Origin: Actinomycetota bacterium
GTDB taxonomy: Bacteria > Actinomycetota > Thermoleophilia > Gaiellales > Gaiellaceae
Length of the DNA stretch: 64,000 nucleotides
Direction of reading: 5' to 3'
Assembly: GCA_005884005.1 (NCBI GenBank)
Contig: VAWI01000024.1
Coordinates: forward strand, 1-64,000
In this document: positions 1-9,121 of the stretch, piece after piece
Layout of the letters: each line of letters begins with the position of its first letter
How positions within the stretch are numbered: position 1 is the first letter of the stretch
Program-made: the position numbers and the translations under genes
Notes under the pieces: model-generated
The model's input: only the letters and a program-made list of their open reading frames with translations
Databases searched by the model: none
Told to the model about the DNA's origin: nothing

Positions 1-12
1 TGACGCCCTTCC

Positions 13-18
13 TATACT
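13..18 (+). promoter_or_regulatory. Leaderless -10 box of murJ (TATACT)
   Basis: TATACT ends 7 nt before the GTG start of murJ. Transcription would begin at or next to the start codon, so no ribosome binding site is expected. Any -35 element lies outside the window. Confidence 0.6.
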
Positions 19-25
19 CGGCCAC

Positions 26-1600
26 GTGGACGGGCGAGACGCGGGCCGGCGCCTGGCCTGGTCGACGGCGATTTTCTCGCTCGCAACCGGACTCTCTCGG
101 ATCCTCGGGCTCGTCCGCGAGATCGTCGCCGCCTACTACTTCGGCGCCCGCGGCCGGATCAACGCGTTCACGGTCGCGTTCCAGGTCCCGAACCTCGTCC
201 GCGCGCTGCTGGCCGACGCGGCGATCTCGTCCGCCTTCGTGCCCGTCTTCAGCGAGCTGCTCGAGAAGGGCGAGCGCAAACGTGCCTGGCGCGTCGCCTC
301 CAGCCTCTTCTGGCTGATCCTGCTCGGGCTCGGCGGTCTGACCGCCCTCTGCATTGTGCTTGCGCCCTGGCTGATCACGCCTTTCGGGGACCCGGGCGGC
401 GACAAGCAGCTCGCGGTCGGGCTCGCCCGCGTGCTCTTCCCGATCGTGGTCCTGCTCGGGCTCTCCGGCGTCGTGGTCGGAATCCTCAACAGCTACGAGG
501 AGTTCGCGATCCCGGCGCTGACACCGGTCTTCTGGAACGTGGCGATCATCGTCGGCCTCGTCCTCGGCGTCCCGCGAGCCCACACGATCGACGCGAAGCT
601 CTACGTCTACGCGGTCGCGATTGTGATCGCCACGCTGATCCAGTTCCTGCTCCCGCTGCCGTGGCTGCGCGGCCGGGACGGACGGCTCCAGCTCGTGATC
701 GACTGGCGCGATCCTGCCGTGAAGCAGGTCTTCGTGCTGATGCTGCCGGTGACGCTCGGCCTCGGTCTGATCAACTTCAACGCGGTCGTCGACTCGGTCT
801 TCGCCTCGCGCCTGATCGACCCGGAGCTGGCGCCGACCGCGATCGACCGCGCCTTCCGGATCTACATGCTCCCGCAGGGGATGTTCTCGGTCGCCGTCGC
901 GACGGTGCTCTTTCCCTCCCTCTCGCGTCTGGCCACCCGCGGCGATCTCGACGGCTTTCGCTCGACCGTCGGGCTCGGCTTGAGGCAGATCGCCTTCCTG
1001 CTCGTGCCGGCGAGCGTCTTCGCGGCCGTGCTCGCCGAGCCGATCGTCCGGCTCATCTACCAGCGCGGCCATTTCGGGCCCGGGCAGACGCCCGTCGTTG
1101 CCGGCGCCTTGGCCGCCTTCTCGCTCGGGCTGACCTTCAACGGCGCGATGTTGATGCTGAACCGGGCCTTCTTCAGCCTCCAGTCGCCCTGGCTCCCGAC
1201 CGTGATCGCGGTCGCCAACCTCGCGCTGAACGCGGCGCTCGACGGGGCCTTCTACCGCCTCGGAACGTGGGGGATCCCGCTCTCGACCTCGCTCGTGAAC
1301 ATCGCAGGCACGGCCCTGCTGCTGCTCCTCCTGCGCCGACGGCTGCGGCGGATCGAGTTCGCACGGACGGCGGACGCGACCTTGCGCATCGTCATCGCCG
1401 CTGCCGTGCTCGCGGGTGTCTCGTACGGCGTCTGGCGTGGGCTGGACGAGGCGCTCGGCCGCGCGCTCTGGGCCCAGCTCGTCTCGGTCGGGGCCGCGCT
1501 CGCCACCGGCACGGCCGCCTACCTCGTTTCGTGTCGTTTGCTGGGAGTTCGCGAGCTGAACGCGTTGCTAGCCTTGCGAGAGCGCCTCCGACGGCGCTAA
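26..1600 (+). CDS. murJ: Lipid II flippase MurJ
   Basis: A 524-residue integral membrane protein of the MurJ/MviN family (MOP superfamily), which flips lipid II across the inner membrane for peptidoglycan synthesis. The N-terminus has the family pattern, with a first helix containing SLATGLSRILGLVREIVAAY, and hydrophobic segments continue to the end, consistent with about 14 transmembrane helices. The length is normal. The GTG start is chosen because a TATACT box lies 7 nt upstream and the conserved first helix begins at once. lepA follows after 6 nt, so the two are probably co-transcribed. Confidence 0.93.
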   Translation: MDGRDAGRRLAWSTAIFSLATGLSRILGLVREIVAAYYFGARGRINAFTVAFQVPNLVRALLADAAISSAFVPVFSELLEKGERKRAWRVASSLFWLILLGLGGLTALCIVLAPWLITPFGDPGGDKQLAVGLARVLFPIVVLLGLSGVVVGILNSYEEFAIPALTPVFWNVAIIVGLVLGVPRAHTIDAKLYVYAVAIVIATLIQFLLPLPWLRGRDGRLQLVIDWRDPAVKQVFVLMLPVTLGLGLINFNAVVDSVFASRLIDPELAPTAIDRAFRIYMLPQGMFSVAVATVLFPSLSRLATRGDLDGFRSTVGLGLRQIAFLLVPASVFAAVLAEPIVRLIYQRGHFGPGQTPVVAGALAAFSLGLTFNGAMLMLNRAFFSLQSPWLPTVIAVANLALNAALDGAFYRLGTWGIPLSTSLVNIAGTALLLLLLRRRLRRIEFARTADATLRIVIAAAVLAGVSYGVWRGLDEALGRALWAQLVSVGAALATGTAAYLVSCRLLGVRELNALLALRERLRRR

Positions 1601-1606
1601 GCGCCC

Positions 1607-3403
1607 ATGGACCTACAACGCATCCGCAACTTCTCGATCATCGCCCACATCGACCACGGCAAGTCGACGCTCGCCGACCGCATCCTCGAACTGACCAAGA
1701 CCGTGTCGGGGCGAGAGATGCGCGCGCAGGTGCTCGACACGATGGAACTCGAGCGCGAACGTGGGATCACGATCAAGGCGCAAGCCGTGCGCGTCAACTG
1801 GAAGGGCAACGAGCTCAATCTGATCGACACCCCGGGCCATGTCGATTTCACCTACGAGGTCTCCCGCTCGCTGCAGGCCTGTGAAGGGGCCGTGCTCGTC
1901 GTCGACGCGGCGCAGGGCGTGGAGGCTCAGACGGTCGCCAACGCATATCTGGCGATCGAGAACAACCTCGAGATCGTCCCGGTCGTCAACAAGATCGACC
2001 TGCCCCAGGCAGATCCCGACGCCGCCGCCGCCGAGCTGGCCGAGCTCGTCGGCGGGAAGCCGGAGGACGTGCTGCGGATCTCGGCCAAGACCGGGGAGGG
2101 GGTGGCAGACGTGCTCGACGCGATCGTCGAGCGGATCCCACCGCCTTCCGGCCTGGTATCAGCTGCCGCGCCACCCCGGGCGCTCGTCTTCGACTCCTCC
2201 TACGACCAGTATCGTGGAGTCGTCGCCTTCGTCCGCATGGTCGACGGCGCGTTCGCAGCAGGCGAGCCGCTCCGCGCGATGGCGCAGGGGACGCGCTTCG
2301 AGGCCGAGGAGGTCGGATTCTTCTCGCCGACGATGAAGGCCGCGGAGACGCTCGGCGCCGGCGAGGTCGGCTACGTGATCACGGGGTTGAAGGACGTCAG
2401 CCGGCTCCGCGTCGGCGACACGCTCACCTCGGAGCGGAACCCGGCGGCCGAGCCGCTGCCGGGCTACAAGGACGTCAAGCCGATGGTCTTCGCGGGCCTC
2501 TTCCCGACCGATTCGGACGACTACCCGGATCTCCGCGACGCGCTCGAGCGGCTGAAGCTGAACGACGCGGCGCTCTTCTACGAGCCCGAGACGAGCCAGG
2601 CGCTCGGATTCGGGTTCCGCTGTGGCTTCCTGGGCCTGCTGCACATGGAGATCGTCCGCGAGCGGCTCGAGCGCGAGTTCGACCTCGACCTGCTCGTGAC
2701 GGCGCCGAACGTCGCCTACCGTGTGCTCGAGCGGAGCGGCGAGTGGCTGGAAGTGCACAACCCGGCCGAGATGCCGCGCGAGCTCGACGCGGTCGAGGAG
2801 CCGTACGTTCGCGCCTCGATCATCGTCCCGAAGGACTACGTCGGGCCGGTGATGGAGCTGAACAACGACCGCCGCGGCCGCTTCGACCACATGGAGTACC
2901 TCTCGCCCGAACGCGTGCTACTCGCCTACGAGCTGCCGCTGGCGGAGATCGTGCTCGACTACTACGACCAGCTGAAGTCGCGCACGCGCGGGTACGCGAG
3001 CTTCGACTACGACGTCGCCGGCTTCCGCGAGGGCGCGCTCGCTCGCGTCGACATCCTGATCGGCGAGGAGCCGGTGGACGCGCTCTCGATGATCGTCCAT
3101 CGCGATGCCGCGTATTCGCGCGGCAAGGCGCTGGTCGAGCGCCTGCGGAAGGAAATCCCGCGCCAGTACTTCGACGTTGCCGTGCAGGCGGCGATCGGCT
3201 CACGCGTGATCGCGCGAGAGACGGTCAAGGCGAAGCGGAAGGACGTGCTCGCGAAGTGCTACGGCGGCGACATCAGCCGCAAGCGCAAGCTGCTCGAGAA
3301 GCAGAAGGCGGGCAAGCGGCGGATGAAGCAGGTCGGCGCCGTCGAGGTGCCCCAGGAGGCCTTCCTCGCCGTGCTCAACCTCAACGACGGAAGCAAGAAA
3401 TGA
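1607..3403 (+). CDS. lepA: Elongation factor 4 (LepA)
   Basis: A 598-residue translational GTPase that acts on stalled or mistranslocated ribosomes and in 30S biogenesis. The G1 P-loop AHIDHGKST is near residue 15, DTPGH and NKID follow, and the C-terminal part carries the EF4-specific domain ending [19 protein letters not shown]. Length is typical of the family. The ATG start lies 6 nt after the murJ stop. The TGA stop overlaps the proposed hemW start (ATGA), suggesting translational coupling. Confidence 0.97.
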   Translation: MDLQRIRNFSIIAHIDHGKSTLADRILELTKTVSGREMRAQVLDTMELERERGITIKAQAVRVNWKGNELNLIDTPGHVDFTYEVSRSLQACEGAVLVVDAAQGVEAQTVANAYLAIENNLEIVPVVNKIDLPQADPDAAAAELAELVGGKPEDVLRISAKTGEGVADVLDAIVERIPPPSGLVSAAAPPRALVFDSSYDQYRGVVAFVRMVDGAFAAGEPLRAMAQGTRFEAEEVGFFSPTMKAAETLGAGEVGYVITGLKDVSRLRVGDTLTSERNPAAEPLPGYKDVKPMVFAGLFPTDSDDYPDLRDALERLKLNDAALFYEPETSQALGFGFRCGFLGLLHMEIVRERLEREFDLDLLVTAPNVAYRVLERSGEWLEVHNPAEMPRELDAVEEPYVRASIIVPKDYVGPVMELNNDRRGRFDHMEYLSPERVLLAYELPLAEIVLDYYDQLKSRTRGYASFDYDVAGFREGALARVDILIGEEPVDALSMIVHRDAAYSRGKALVERLRKEIPRQYFDVAVQAAIGSRVIARETVKAKRKDVLAKCYGGDISRKRKLLEKQKAGKRRMKQVGAVEVPQEAFLAVLNLNDGSKK

Positions 3404-4644
3404 GGCCTACAGCGTTCGGCGGCAAACAACTTCGGGCGTTCGACCGCTCTTGGCCGGGATTGACGGCCGCGCCGGCAAAGCCGCCACGGCCTCTTGGCGG
3501 CATCGCAAGCGATGCCTTGGTCCGGCACCTGTACGTCCACCTACCGTTCTGCGCGCACCGGTGCGGCTACTGCGATTTCGTCACCGTGGTCGGGCGCCGC
3601 GGCCAGCACGCCGGCTACGTGGACGGATTGCTGGCCGAGCTCGAGCTCGAGCGCGAGCTGCTCGCGCCGGAGCTCGAGACCGTCTTTCTCGGCGGCGGGA
3701 CGCCGACCTTCACCGAGCCGCGGGAGCTGGAGCGTCTGCTCGCGGCCCTGCCGGCGGCAGCAGAGGTCACGATCGAGGCCAACCCCGAGACGGTGACGCC
3801 TGCGCTGGCCGAGCTGCTTCGCCGCAACCGCGTCAACCGCGTCTCGCTGGGGGCGCAGAGCTTCCAGCCGGAGCTGCTCGGTGTCCTCGACCGCGTTGCG
3901 GGTCCTGATGACGTCCGCGCCGGTGTTGAGAACCTCCGTGATGCCGGTTTTGACAACATCTCACTCGATCTCATCTACGGCATACCGGGGCAGAGGCCCT
4001 CCGACCTCGCCGCCGACATAGGCGAGGCGCTCGGCCTTCGGCCCGAGCATCTCTCGTGCTACGAGCTCGAGGCGAAGCCGGGGACACGGTTCACGCACGC
4101 ACACGGGGAAGAGCTTCGTCGCCAGGCGGAAGCGATGGAGGGCTACTTCGAGTGCGTCGTCGAGATGCTCATCGGCGCCGGATACCGCTGGTACGAGACC
4201 GCCAATTTCTGCCGCGCGGTTGGCGGCCGAGACCTGCGCTCGCGCCACAACCTCGCGTACTGGCGCGGCCGCGACTACCTCGGCCTCGGAATCGGCGCGG
4301 TCTCGACGGTTCGCGGGCAGCGCTGGCGCACGACGCCTCGGCTCGGGCCCTATCTCGCGGCGCTACGCGAGGGCCGAAGGCCCCTGCGTGAGCTCGAATT
4401 ACTCCCGGACTCGGTGCAGCGAGAGGAACGGGTCATGCTCGGCCTGCGGCTGGACGAGCCGCTCCCCTTTGCGGCCGTCGCCGCGTCGGTCGACGCGGAG
4501 GCGCTCACGCGGCTCGAACGGCTTGGGCTCGCTCAGAGGGTCTCGCTCGGCGACGGCGAGCCGCCGGCCGCTCCCGGCGCGCTGACCCTGACACCTCAGG
4601 GCCGGCTGCTCGGCGATGCGGTGACAGCTGACCTCCTTGCCTAA
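3400..4644 (+). CDS. hemW: Heme chaperone HemW (radical SAM, coproporphyrinogen oxidase-like)
   Basis: Radical SAM protein of the HemW family, which carries heme to respiratory enzymes and was often misnamed oxygen-independent coproporphyrinogen oxidase. The cluster motif CAHRCGYC (CX3CX2C) sits in [14 protein letters not shown], followed by GGGTPT for SAM binding and a C-terminal HemW domain. The start is uncertain. ATG 3400 overlaps the lepA stop and has GGAAG upstream, giving 414 aa. TTG 3517, just before the conserved LYVHLPFC, gives 375 aa, the usual family length. The 39 extra residues look unconserved and contain a repeated hairpin. Confidence 0.9.
   Translation: MRPTAFGGKQLRAFDRSWPGLTAAPAKPPRPLGGIASDALVRHLYVHLPFCAHRCGYCDFVTVVGRRGQHAGYVDGLLAELELERELLAPELETVFLGGGTPTFTEPRELERLLAALPAAAEVTIEANPETVTPALAELLRRNRVNRVSLGAQSFQPELLGVLDRVAGPDDVRAGVENLRDAGFDNISLDLIYGIPGQRPSDLAADIGEALGLRPEHLSCYELEAKPGTRFTHAHGEELRRQAEAMEGYFECVVEMLIGAGYRWYETANFCRAVGGRDLRSRHNLAYWRGRDYLGLGIGAVSTVRGQRWRTTPRLGPYLAALREGRRPLRELELLPDSVQREERVMLGLRLDEPLPFAAVAASVDAEALTRLERLGLAQRVSLGDGEPPAAPGALTLTPQGRLLGDAVTADLLA
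3477..3516 (-). repeat. Inverted-orientation copy of the CTTG-loop hairpin repeat
   Basis: Between the lepA stop and the conserved start of HemW lies GGCATCG-CAAG-CGATGCC (3499-3516). It is the reverse complement of a hairpin with a CTTG loop found at 31.8, 51.05 and 55.1 kb. A second stem (GCCGCCA with TGGCGGC) precedes it. If it is a non-coding repeat, hemW starts after it; if hemW starts at 3400, it is translated into an unconserved N-terminal extension. Confidence 0.5.
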
Positions 4645-4647
4645 AAT
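4621..4647 (+). promoter_or_regulatory. hrcA promoter (GTGACA-15-TAAAAT)
   Basis: TAAAAT (4642-4647) overlaps the hemW stop codon and lies 10 nt before the ATG of hrcA; GTGACA stands 15 nt upstream. No CIRCE operator is present here, so hrcA does not appear to be autoregulated through the classical site. Confidence 0.5.
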
Positions 4648-4657
4648 CCCTGCAGAG

Positions 4658-5698
4658 ATGGCGAATGTTGCGACCGAGTTGACGGACCGGCAGCGCGCGC
4701 TTCTCCGCGGCGTCGTCGAGGAACACATCGCGACGGGCCAGCCCGTCGGCTCGAAGACGCTCGTCGAGCGCACCGGCCTCCGGGTCTCCCCGTCCACGGT
4801 TCGCGCCAAGCTCGCGGAGCTCGAAGGGCTCGGCCTGCTCACGCATCCCCACACCTCCGCCGGGCGCGTGCCGACTGAGGCGGCCTACCGGTCATACGCG
4901 GCCGGGCTGCTCGAGCGGCTGGAGCCGAACCCGGGACCGTTCCCGCTCGACCTGAGCGCCGCCCAGGCGGAGGTCGAGTCGGCGCTCCAGGCGACGACCG
5001 AGATGCTCTCGGCGGTCACCCGCCTGCTCGCGCTCGTCTCTGCGCCGCCGCTCGAGAGCGCCACGATCCGCCACGTCGAGGTGCTTCTGCTGCAGCCCCA
5101 GGTCGTGATGATCGTCGTGATCACGTCGGCGGGCGCGGTGACGAAGCGCGTTTACGCCTTCGCCGACCCAGTCGATCCCGGCCTTGCGAACTGGGCGGGC
5201 CAGTACCTGAACGACACGCTCGCGGGCCTGCAGCCGGGGACGCACCAGCTGCGGCAGCGGTTCGAGGATTCGAGCCTGTCCGAGCGCGAGGCCGCGTTTC
5301 TCGCGACTCTGCGGCCCACGTTCACGGAGCTGCTCGATGAGGGCCAGAGCCTCTACGTCGGCGGCACGGCCGGGCTGCTCGAAAGCGCCCGCGGTGACGA
5401 GCTCGAGGCCTATCAGCGCCTGCTCGAGCTGCTCGAGAAGCGCGCCGCGCTACTCGGCGTCCTCGGTCAAGCGCTCGATCCGCGCCGGCCCTTCGTCCGG
5501 GTGGGTGTCGAACTGGAGCACCCTGACCTGCAGCGGCTTTCCTTGGTCGGGGCTGCCTACGGCGTCGCCAACAGGACGCTCGGTGCCGTCAGCCTGCTGG
5601 GGCCGGTGCGAATGGACTACGAGAAAGCGCTCCGCTCGGTGCGGGGAGCAGCCTCTGAGCTCTCGCGGTTCGTCGAAGAAATCTACGAGAGCAATTGA
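4658..5698 (+). CDS. hrcA: Heat-inducible transcription repressor HrcA
   Basis: A 346-residue HrcA protein, repressor of class I heat-shock genes through the CIRCE element. The N-terminal winged helix contains LTDRQRALLRGVVEEHIATG and the recognition part SPSTVRAKLAELEGLGLL; the C-terminal GAF-like dimerisation part ends with GPVRMDYEKALRSV, typical of the family. ATG 4658 is preferred over the upstream TTG 4637 because the conserved region begins directly after it and the -10 box lies between them. It is followed by dnaJ, the classical hrcA-dnaJ pairing; grpE and dnaK are not in the window. Confidence 0.95.
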   Translation: MANVATELTDRQRALLRGVVEEHIATGQPVGSKTLVERTGLRVSPSTVRAKLAELEGLGLLTHPHTSAGRVPTEAAYRSYAAGLLERLEPNPGPFPLDLSAAQAEVESALQATTEMLSAVTRLLALVSAPPLESATIRHVEVLLLQPQVVMIVVITSAGAVTKRVYAFADPVDPGLANWAGQYLNDTLAGLQPGTHQLRQRFEDSSLSEREAAFLATLRPTFTELLDEGQSLYVGGTAGLLESARGDELEAYQRLLELLEKRAALLGVLGQALDPRRPFVRVGVELEHPDLQRLSLVGAAYGVANRTLGAVSLLGPVRMDYEKALRSVRGAASELSRFVEEIYESN

Positions 5699-5720
5699 CA
5701 GCGAGGGCCGGCGCTAGGCT
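5695..5720 (+). promoter_or_regulatory. dnaJ promoter (TTGACA-14-TAGGCT)
   Basis: A consensus -35 TTGACA (5695-5700) spans the hrcA stop codon. TAGGCT (5715-5720) lies 6 nt before the dnaJ ATG. The 14-nt spacer is short, so the -35 match could be partly fortuitous, but the -10 to start distance fits the leaderless pattern of this genome. Confidence 0.5.
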
Positions 5721-5726
5721 GGGCTG

Positions 5727-6845
5727 ATGGCGACGACGCAGCGGGACTACTACGAGGTGCTGGGCATTGGCCGCGCGGCCAAGGAGGCCGAGATCAAGCG
5801 GGCCTTTCGAGGGCTTGCTCGCGAGCTCCATCCCGACGTCTCGGATGCCCCGGATGCACAGGAGCGCTTTCGCGAGGTCGTCGAGGCCTACGAGGTGCTG
5901 TCGAAGCGCGAGACGCGCGAGCTCTATGACCGCTTCGGCCATGCGGGGCTCCGCGGCGGAGGCTTCACGCCCACGCAGTTCGACTTCGGCAGCCTCAACG
6001 ATCTGTTCGCGGCCTTCTTCGGCGACGACCTCTTCGGTGTCGGTGGCCGCACGTCACGCTCGCGCGGGGCCGACCTCGGAGTTCAGGTCGAGATCGAGCT
6101 GGTCGAAGCTGCGAGCGGAACCAAGCGCGAGATTCCGTTTCCGGTCGCCGTCACGTGCGGCACGTGCGGCGGCAGCGGGGCCGCGCCCGGGACGAGCCCG
6201 GTCCCCTGCGGCACCTGTGGCGGCGCCGGTCGCCTGCAGCGGGTCTCCCGGAGCGCCTTCGGCGAGTTCGTCCGCACGCAGACGTGTCCGGCCTGCCAAG
6301 GCGCCGGCCAGCAGATCGAAGAGCCATGCTCCGACTGCCAAGGCGACGGCCGCACGGTCGAGGAGCGAAAGCTCGAGGTCGAGATCCCGCCCGGAATCCA
6401 TGACGGCCAGCAGATCCGGATCTCAGGTGAAGGCCACGCCGGCGGCGGAGGCGCGCGTGCAGGCGACGTGTACGTCGAGGTTCGCGTGAAGCCCGACCCC
6501 CGCTTCGTTCGCGAAGGCAACGACATCTTCTCGACGGTCGATCTGACGATCACCGATGCTGCCCTCGGCGCGACCGTGTCCGTGCCGACACTGAACGGGG
6601 AGGTCGAGCTCGAGTTCCCGGAGGGGACGCAGGCCGGCGAGATCCGGGTGCTCCGCGGACGCGGGATGCCGGTCCTGCAGGGCTTCGGTCGCGGCGACCA
6701 GCGCGTCCTGGTCAACGTTGCCGTTCCGCGCCGGCTCAACGACGAGCAGCGCAAGCTGCTCGAGCAGTTCGCGCGCTCGACCGACGAGGAGACCTACCGG
6801 GCCGACGAGGGATTCTTCGAGAAGCTGAAGAGCGCGTTCCACTGA
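5727..6845 (+). CDS. dnaJ: Chaperone protein DnaJ
   Basis: A 372-residue type I J-protein and co-chaperone of DnaK. The J domain (about 5-70) carries the HPD tripeptide in ARELHPDVSD. A short Gly/Phe-rich linker is followed by four zinc-binding repeats: CGTCGGSG, CGTCGGAG, CPACQGAG and CSDCQGDG. The C-terminal substrate domain ends FFEKLKSAFH. Its TGA stop overlaps the CTG proposed as the prmA start (CTGA). Canonical in length and motifs. Confidence 0.97.
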   Translation: MATTQRDYYEVLGIGRAAKEAEIKRAFRGLARELHPDVSDAPDAQERFREVVEAYEVLSKRETRELYDRFGHAGLRGGGFTPTQFDFGSLNDLFAAFFGDDLFGVGGRTSRSRGADLGVQVEIELVEAASGTKREIPFPVAVTCGTCGGSGAAPGTSPVPCGTCGGAGRLQRVSRSAFGEFVRTQTCPACQGAGQQIEEPCSDCQGDGRTVEERKLEVEIPPGIHDGQQIRISGEGHAGGGGARAGDVYVEVRVKPDPRFVREGNDIFSTVDLTITDAALGATVSVPTLNGEVELEFPEGTQAGEIRVLRGRGMPVLQGFGRGDQRVLVNVAVPRRLNDEQRKLLEQFARSTDEETYRADEGFFEKLKSAFH

Positions 6846-7603
6846 TCGGCCTTCGGCGCGTCTCGGTCACCGTCGACGGCGAGGCCGCGGAGTCCGCGCG
6901 CGCCGAGATGCTGGCCCTCTTCCCGGAGGGCTTCGAAGAGGCCGAGCGCGGCGATGAGTTCGAGCTCTCCGCCTACACGGACTCGGGCGGCGAGGCGCGG
7001 ATGTCCGCTGTCTTCGGGGCGGTTGCGGCGAAGGACGTGCCCGCCGACTGGGAGGAGCGCTGGAAGCACTTTCACCGCCCGGTCCGCGCGGGCAGCCTGT
7101 GGATCGTGCCGCCGTGGGAGCGGGCTCCGGAGGACCGGGAGTCGATCACGATCGACCCCGGCCGCGCCTTCGGGACCGGGGCGCACCCGACGACGCGGCT
7201 CTGCCTCGAGCTCGTCAGCGAGCTCGAGCGGGGTTCCCTGCTCGACGTGGGCTGCGGCTCAGGCGTGCTCGCGATCGCGGCGGCGAAGCTCGGCTTTGGT
7301 CCCGTGGTCGGGGTCGACAGCGATCAGCACGCGATCGAGGCGGCTCGGGCAAACGCGGCTGCGAACGGCTTCGAGCTCGACTTCCGGCACGCGGATGCGC
7401 GCATCGACACGCTTCCAACCGCCGATGTCGCAGTCGCGAACATCAGCGAACAGCTCGTCGCCGCCGTGGGCCCGCGACTGGAGTGTGGACTGCTCGTGAC
7501 GTCGGGATACTTCGAGCCCCACGTCCCGCGGGTGCCGGGCTTTCATGCGATCGGTCGTCGGAGACTCGACGGGTGGGCAGCCGATCTGCACGCTCCGCAG
7601 TAG
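6842..7603 (+). CDS. prmA: Ribosomal protein L11 methyltransferase PrmA-like, CTG start proposed
   Basis: Class I SAM methyltransferase with LLDVGCGSGVLAIAAAKLG as the SAM loop and ITIDPGRAFGTGAHPTTRL, diagnostic of PrmA, which methylates ribosomal protein L11. The first ATG in frame is at 6908, but a family-like strand-helix segment (RRVSVTVDGEAAESARAE) is encoded upstream of it. No ATG, GTG or TTG occurs in that frame for over 100 nt further upstream. CTG 6842 overlaps the dnaJ stop as CTGA, exactly where coupled starts sit elsewhere in this genome. This gives 253 aa (231 aa from 6908). Function is confident; the start is an inference. Confidence 0.88.
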   Translation: MIGLRRVSVTVDGEAAESARAEMLALFPEGFEEAERGDEFELSAYTDSGGEARMSAVFGAVAAKDVPADWEERWKHFHRPVRAGSLWIVPPWERAPEDRESITIDPGRAFGTGAHPTTRLCLELVSELERGSLLDVGCGSGVLAIAAAKLGFGPVVGVDSDQHAIEAARANAAANGFELDFRHADARIDTLPTADVAVANISEQLVAAVGPRLECGLLVTSGYFEPHVPRVPGFHAIGRRRLDGWAADLHAPQ

Positions 7604-7606
7604 CAT
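7601..7606 (+). promoter_or_regulatory. Leaderless -10 box of mtaB (TAGCAT)
   Basis: TAGCAT overlaps the prmA stop codon and ends 8 nt before the GTG start of the methylthiotransferase gene. Confidence 0.45.
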
Positions 7607-7614
7607 CCCGCGCC

Positions 7615-8802
7615 GTGGCGCGCTTCTCGATCAGGTTCCTCGGCTGCAAGGTCTCGCAGACGGATGCCCAGGCCGTCCGCGAGCGGCTGCTCGCCGACGG
7701 CCACCGCGAGGTGCAGGACGCGGAGGTCGCGGTCGTCAATACCTGCTGCGTGACACACGAGGCCGTGCGCAAGTCGCGGCAGGCCGTCTCGCGCGCCGCG
7801 CGAACGCATGCGCACGTGTTCGTGACGGGATGCGGTGCCAATCTCGCCGGTGACGCGTTCGCGCGGATGCCCGCCAACGTCACGGTTGTCGCTCTTCCGA
7901 GCGAGCAGACACCCGGTTTCGTCGCCGGCGATGTGGGGGCGATTGGCTGCGTCCAGGCCGATGTGCGTCTCGACCGCGTTCGCGCCTTCGTGAAGGTGCA
8001 GGACGGCTGCAGCTTCTCGTGCAACTTCTGCGTCGTTCCGCTCGTGCGCGGCCGCTCGCGCAGCCGGGCGGCGGCGGCGGTGCTCGACGAGATTCGGCGG
8101 CGGGTCGCGCAGGGACACCGCGAGGTGGTGCTGACCGGGATCAATCTCGGCTGCTACCGCGACCGGGAGGCGGGCTACACGCTCGCTCGGCTCCTTCGCG
8201 AGGCGGGGGCGATCCCCGGGCTCGCGCGGCTGCGGCTCTCGTCGATCGAGGTCAACCACGTCAACGATGAGCTGGTCGCGGCGCTGCGCGAGACACCGAC
8301 GCTCGCGCGCCATCTGCACGTGCCCCTTCAGTCCGGGGACGATCGCGTGCTCCGCGCGATGGCCCGCCGCTACACGGCCGCAACCTATCTGCGGCGCCTG
8401 GAAGGGCTCGATGACTTCAATCTGACCACGGACGTGATTGTCGGCTTCCCGGGTGAGGACGAGCTTGCTTTCCGGCGGACGGTTCGGCTCGTCGGCGCCG
8501 CCGGAATCACCAAGGTCCACGTCTTTCCGTACTCGCCTCGTCCGGGGACCCGGACCGCCGGCGAAGACCCCGTCGCGCCCGCGACCAAGAAGGAACGGAG
8601 CGCACGTCTCCGCGCCGCCTCGCACGAGGCCTGCCTCGAGCGCTGGCGCTTGAAAGTCGGAACGGACGACCTGGTGCTCGTCGATCGCCCTGGCCGCGGC
8701 TACGGCGACGACTACTCGCCGTGGCTCGTCGATGCTCCCGTAGGCGAGCTCGTGCGCGTGCGCGCGGCGGCGGTGTCGGAGGAGGGGATCCTCGCTGCCT
8801 GA
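7615..8802 (+). CDS. mtaB: tRNA methylthiotransferase, MtaB type
   Basis: A 395-residue radical SAM methylthiotransferase. The N-terminal domain shows three cysteine sites (LGCKVSQTD, VVNTCCVT, VTGCGAN) that hold the auxiliary Fe-S cluster. The radical SAM motif is CSFSCNFC in DGCSFSCNFCVVPLVRGRSRS, and a TRAM-like RNA-binding domain ends the protein. The start sequence with GCKVSQ and the size fit MtaB/YqeV, which converts t6A37 to ms2t6A37 in tRNA, better than MiaB. The t6A synthesis genes tsaB, tsaD and tsaE lie in the same window. GTG 7615 is chosen from the -10 spacing and homology; the open frame extends further upstream only as a shadow of prmA. Confidence 0.9.
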   Translation: MARFSIRFLGCKVSQTDAQAVRERLLADGHREVQDAEVAVVNTCCVTHEAVRKSRQAVSRAARTHAHVFVTGCGANLAGDAFARMPANVTVVALPSEQTPGFVAGDVGAIGCVQADVRLDRVRAFVKVQDGCSFSCNFCVVPLVRGRSRSRAAAAVLDEIRRRVAQGHREVVLTGINLGCYRDREAGYTLARLLREAGAIPGLARLRLSSIEVNHVNDELVAALRETPTLARHLHVPLQSGDDRVLRAMARRYTAATYLRRLEGLDDFNLTTDVIVGFPGEDELAFRRTVRLVGAAGITKVHVFPYSPRPGTRTAGEDPVAPATKKERSARLRAASHEACLERWRLKVGTDDLVLVDRPGRGYGDDYSPWLVDAPVGELVRVRAAAVSEEGILAA

Positions 8803-9121
8803 CGACTGTCTCTTCTGTCGCCTCTACAAGGAGGGCGACCACGTGCGGGAGGCGGACGGCTTCGTGGCGATCGAGGACATCAACCCGCGCGCGGACGTCC
8901 ATCTGCTGGTGATTCCCGAACGGCACGTCCCGAGCTTTCGGGAGATCGGTGAGTTCGAACCGGTTGAGGCTAAGCGGATGCTCGAGTTCGTCGCCGACAC
9001 CGCACGCGAGGCGGGACTTGAGGACTACCGGGTGATCGTCAACGTCGGCGAAGGCGCCGGTCAGACGATCTTCCACCTGCACTGGCACATACTCGGCGGG
9101 CACGCCACGGGGTTGCCGTAA
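8795..9121 (+). CDS. HIT-family nucleotide hydrolase, CTG start proposed
   Basis: Histidine triad protein with the active-site motif HLHWHIL near the C-terminus and the core EDINPRADVHLLVIPERHV; the family hydrolyses nucleoside phosphoramidates and related nucleotides. The first ATG/GTG/TTG in frame is GTG 8843, but the residues just before it read DDCLFCRL, the zinc-binding CxxC that normally opens HIT proteins. The only start-like codon upstream is CTG 8795, 8 nt inside the end of mtaB. With CTG the protein is 108 aa, the normal HIT length. The yqeY start overlaps its TAA stop. Confidence 0.87.
   Translation: MPDDCLFCRLYKEGDHVREADGFVAIEDINPRADVHLLVIPERHVPSFREIGEFEPVEAKRMLEFVADTAREAGLEDYRVIVNVGEGAGQTIFHLHWHILGGHATGLP

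Noticed and set aside
4600-5730. CIRCE operator near hrcA/dnaJ
   Set aside because: No TTAGCACTC-N9-GAGTGCTAA-like inverted repeat was found by reading both strands.
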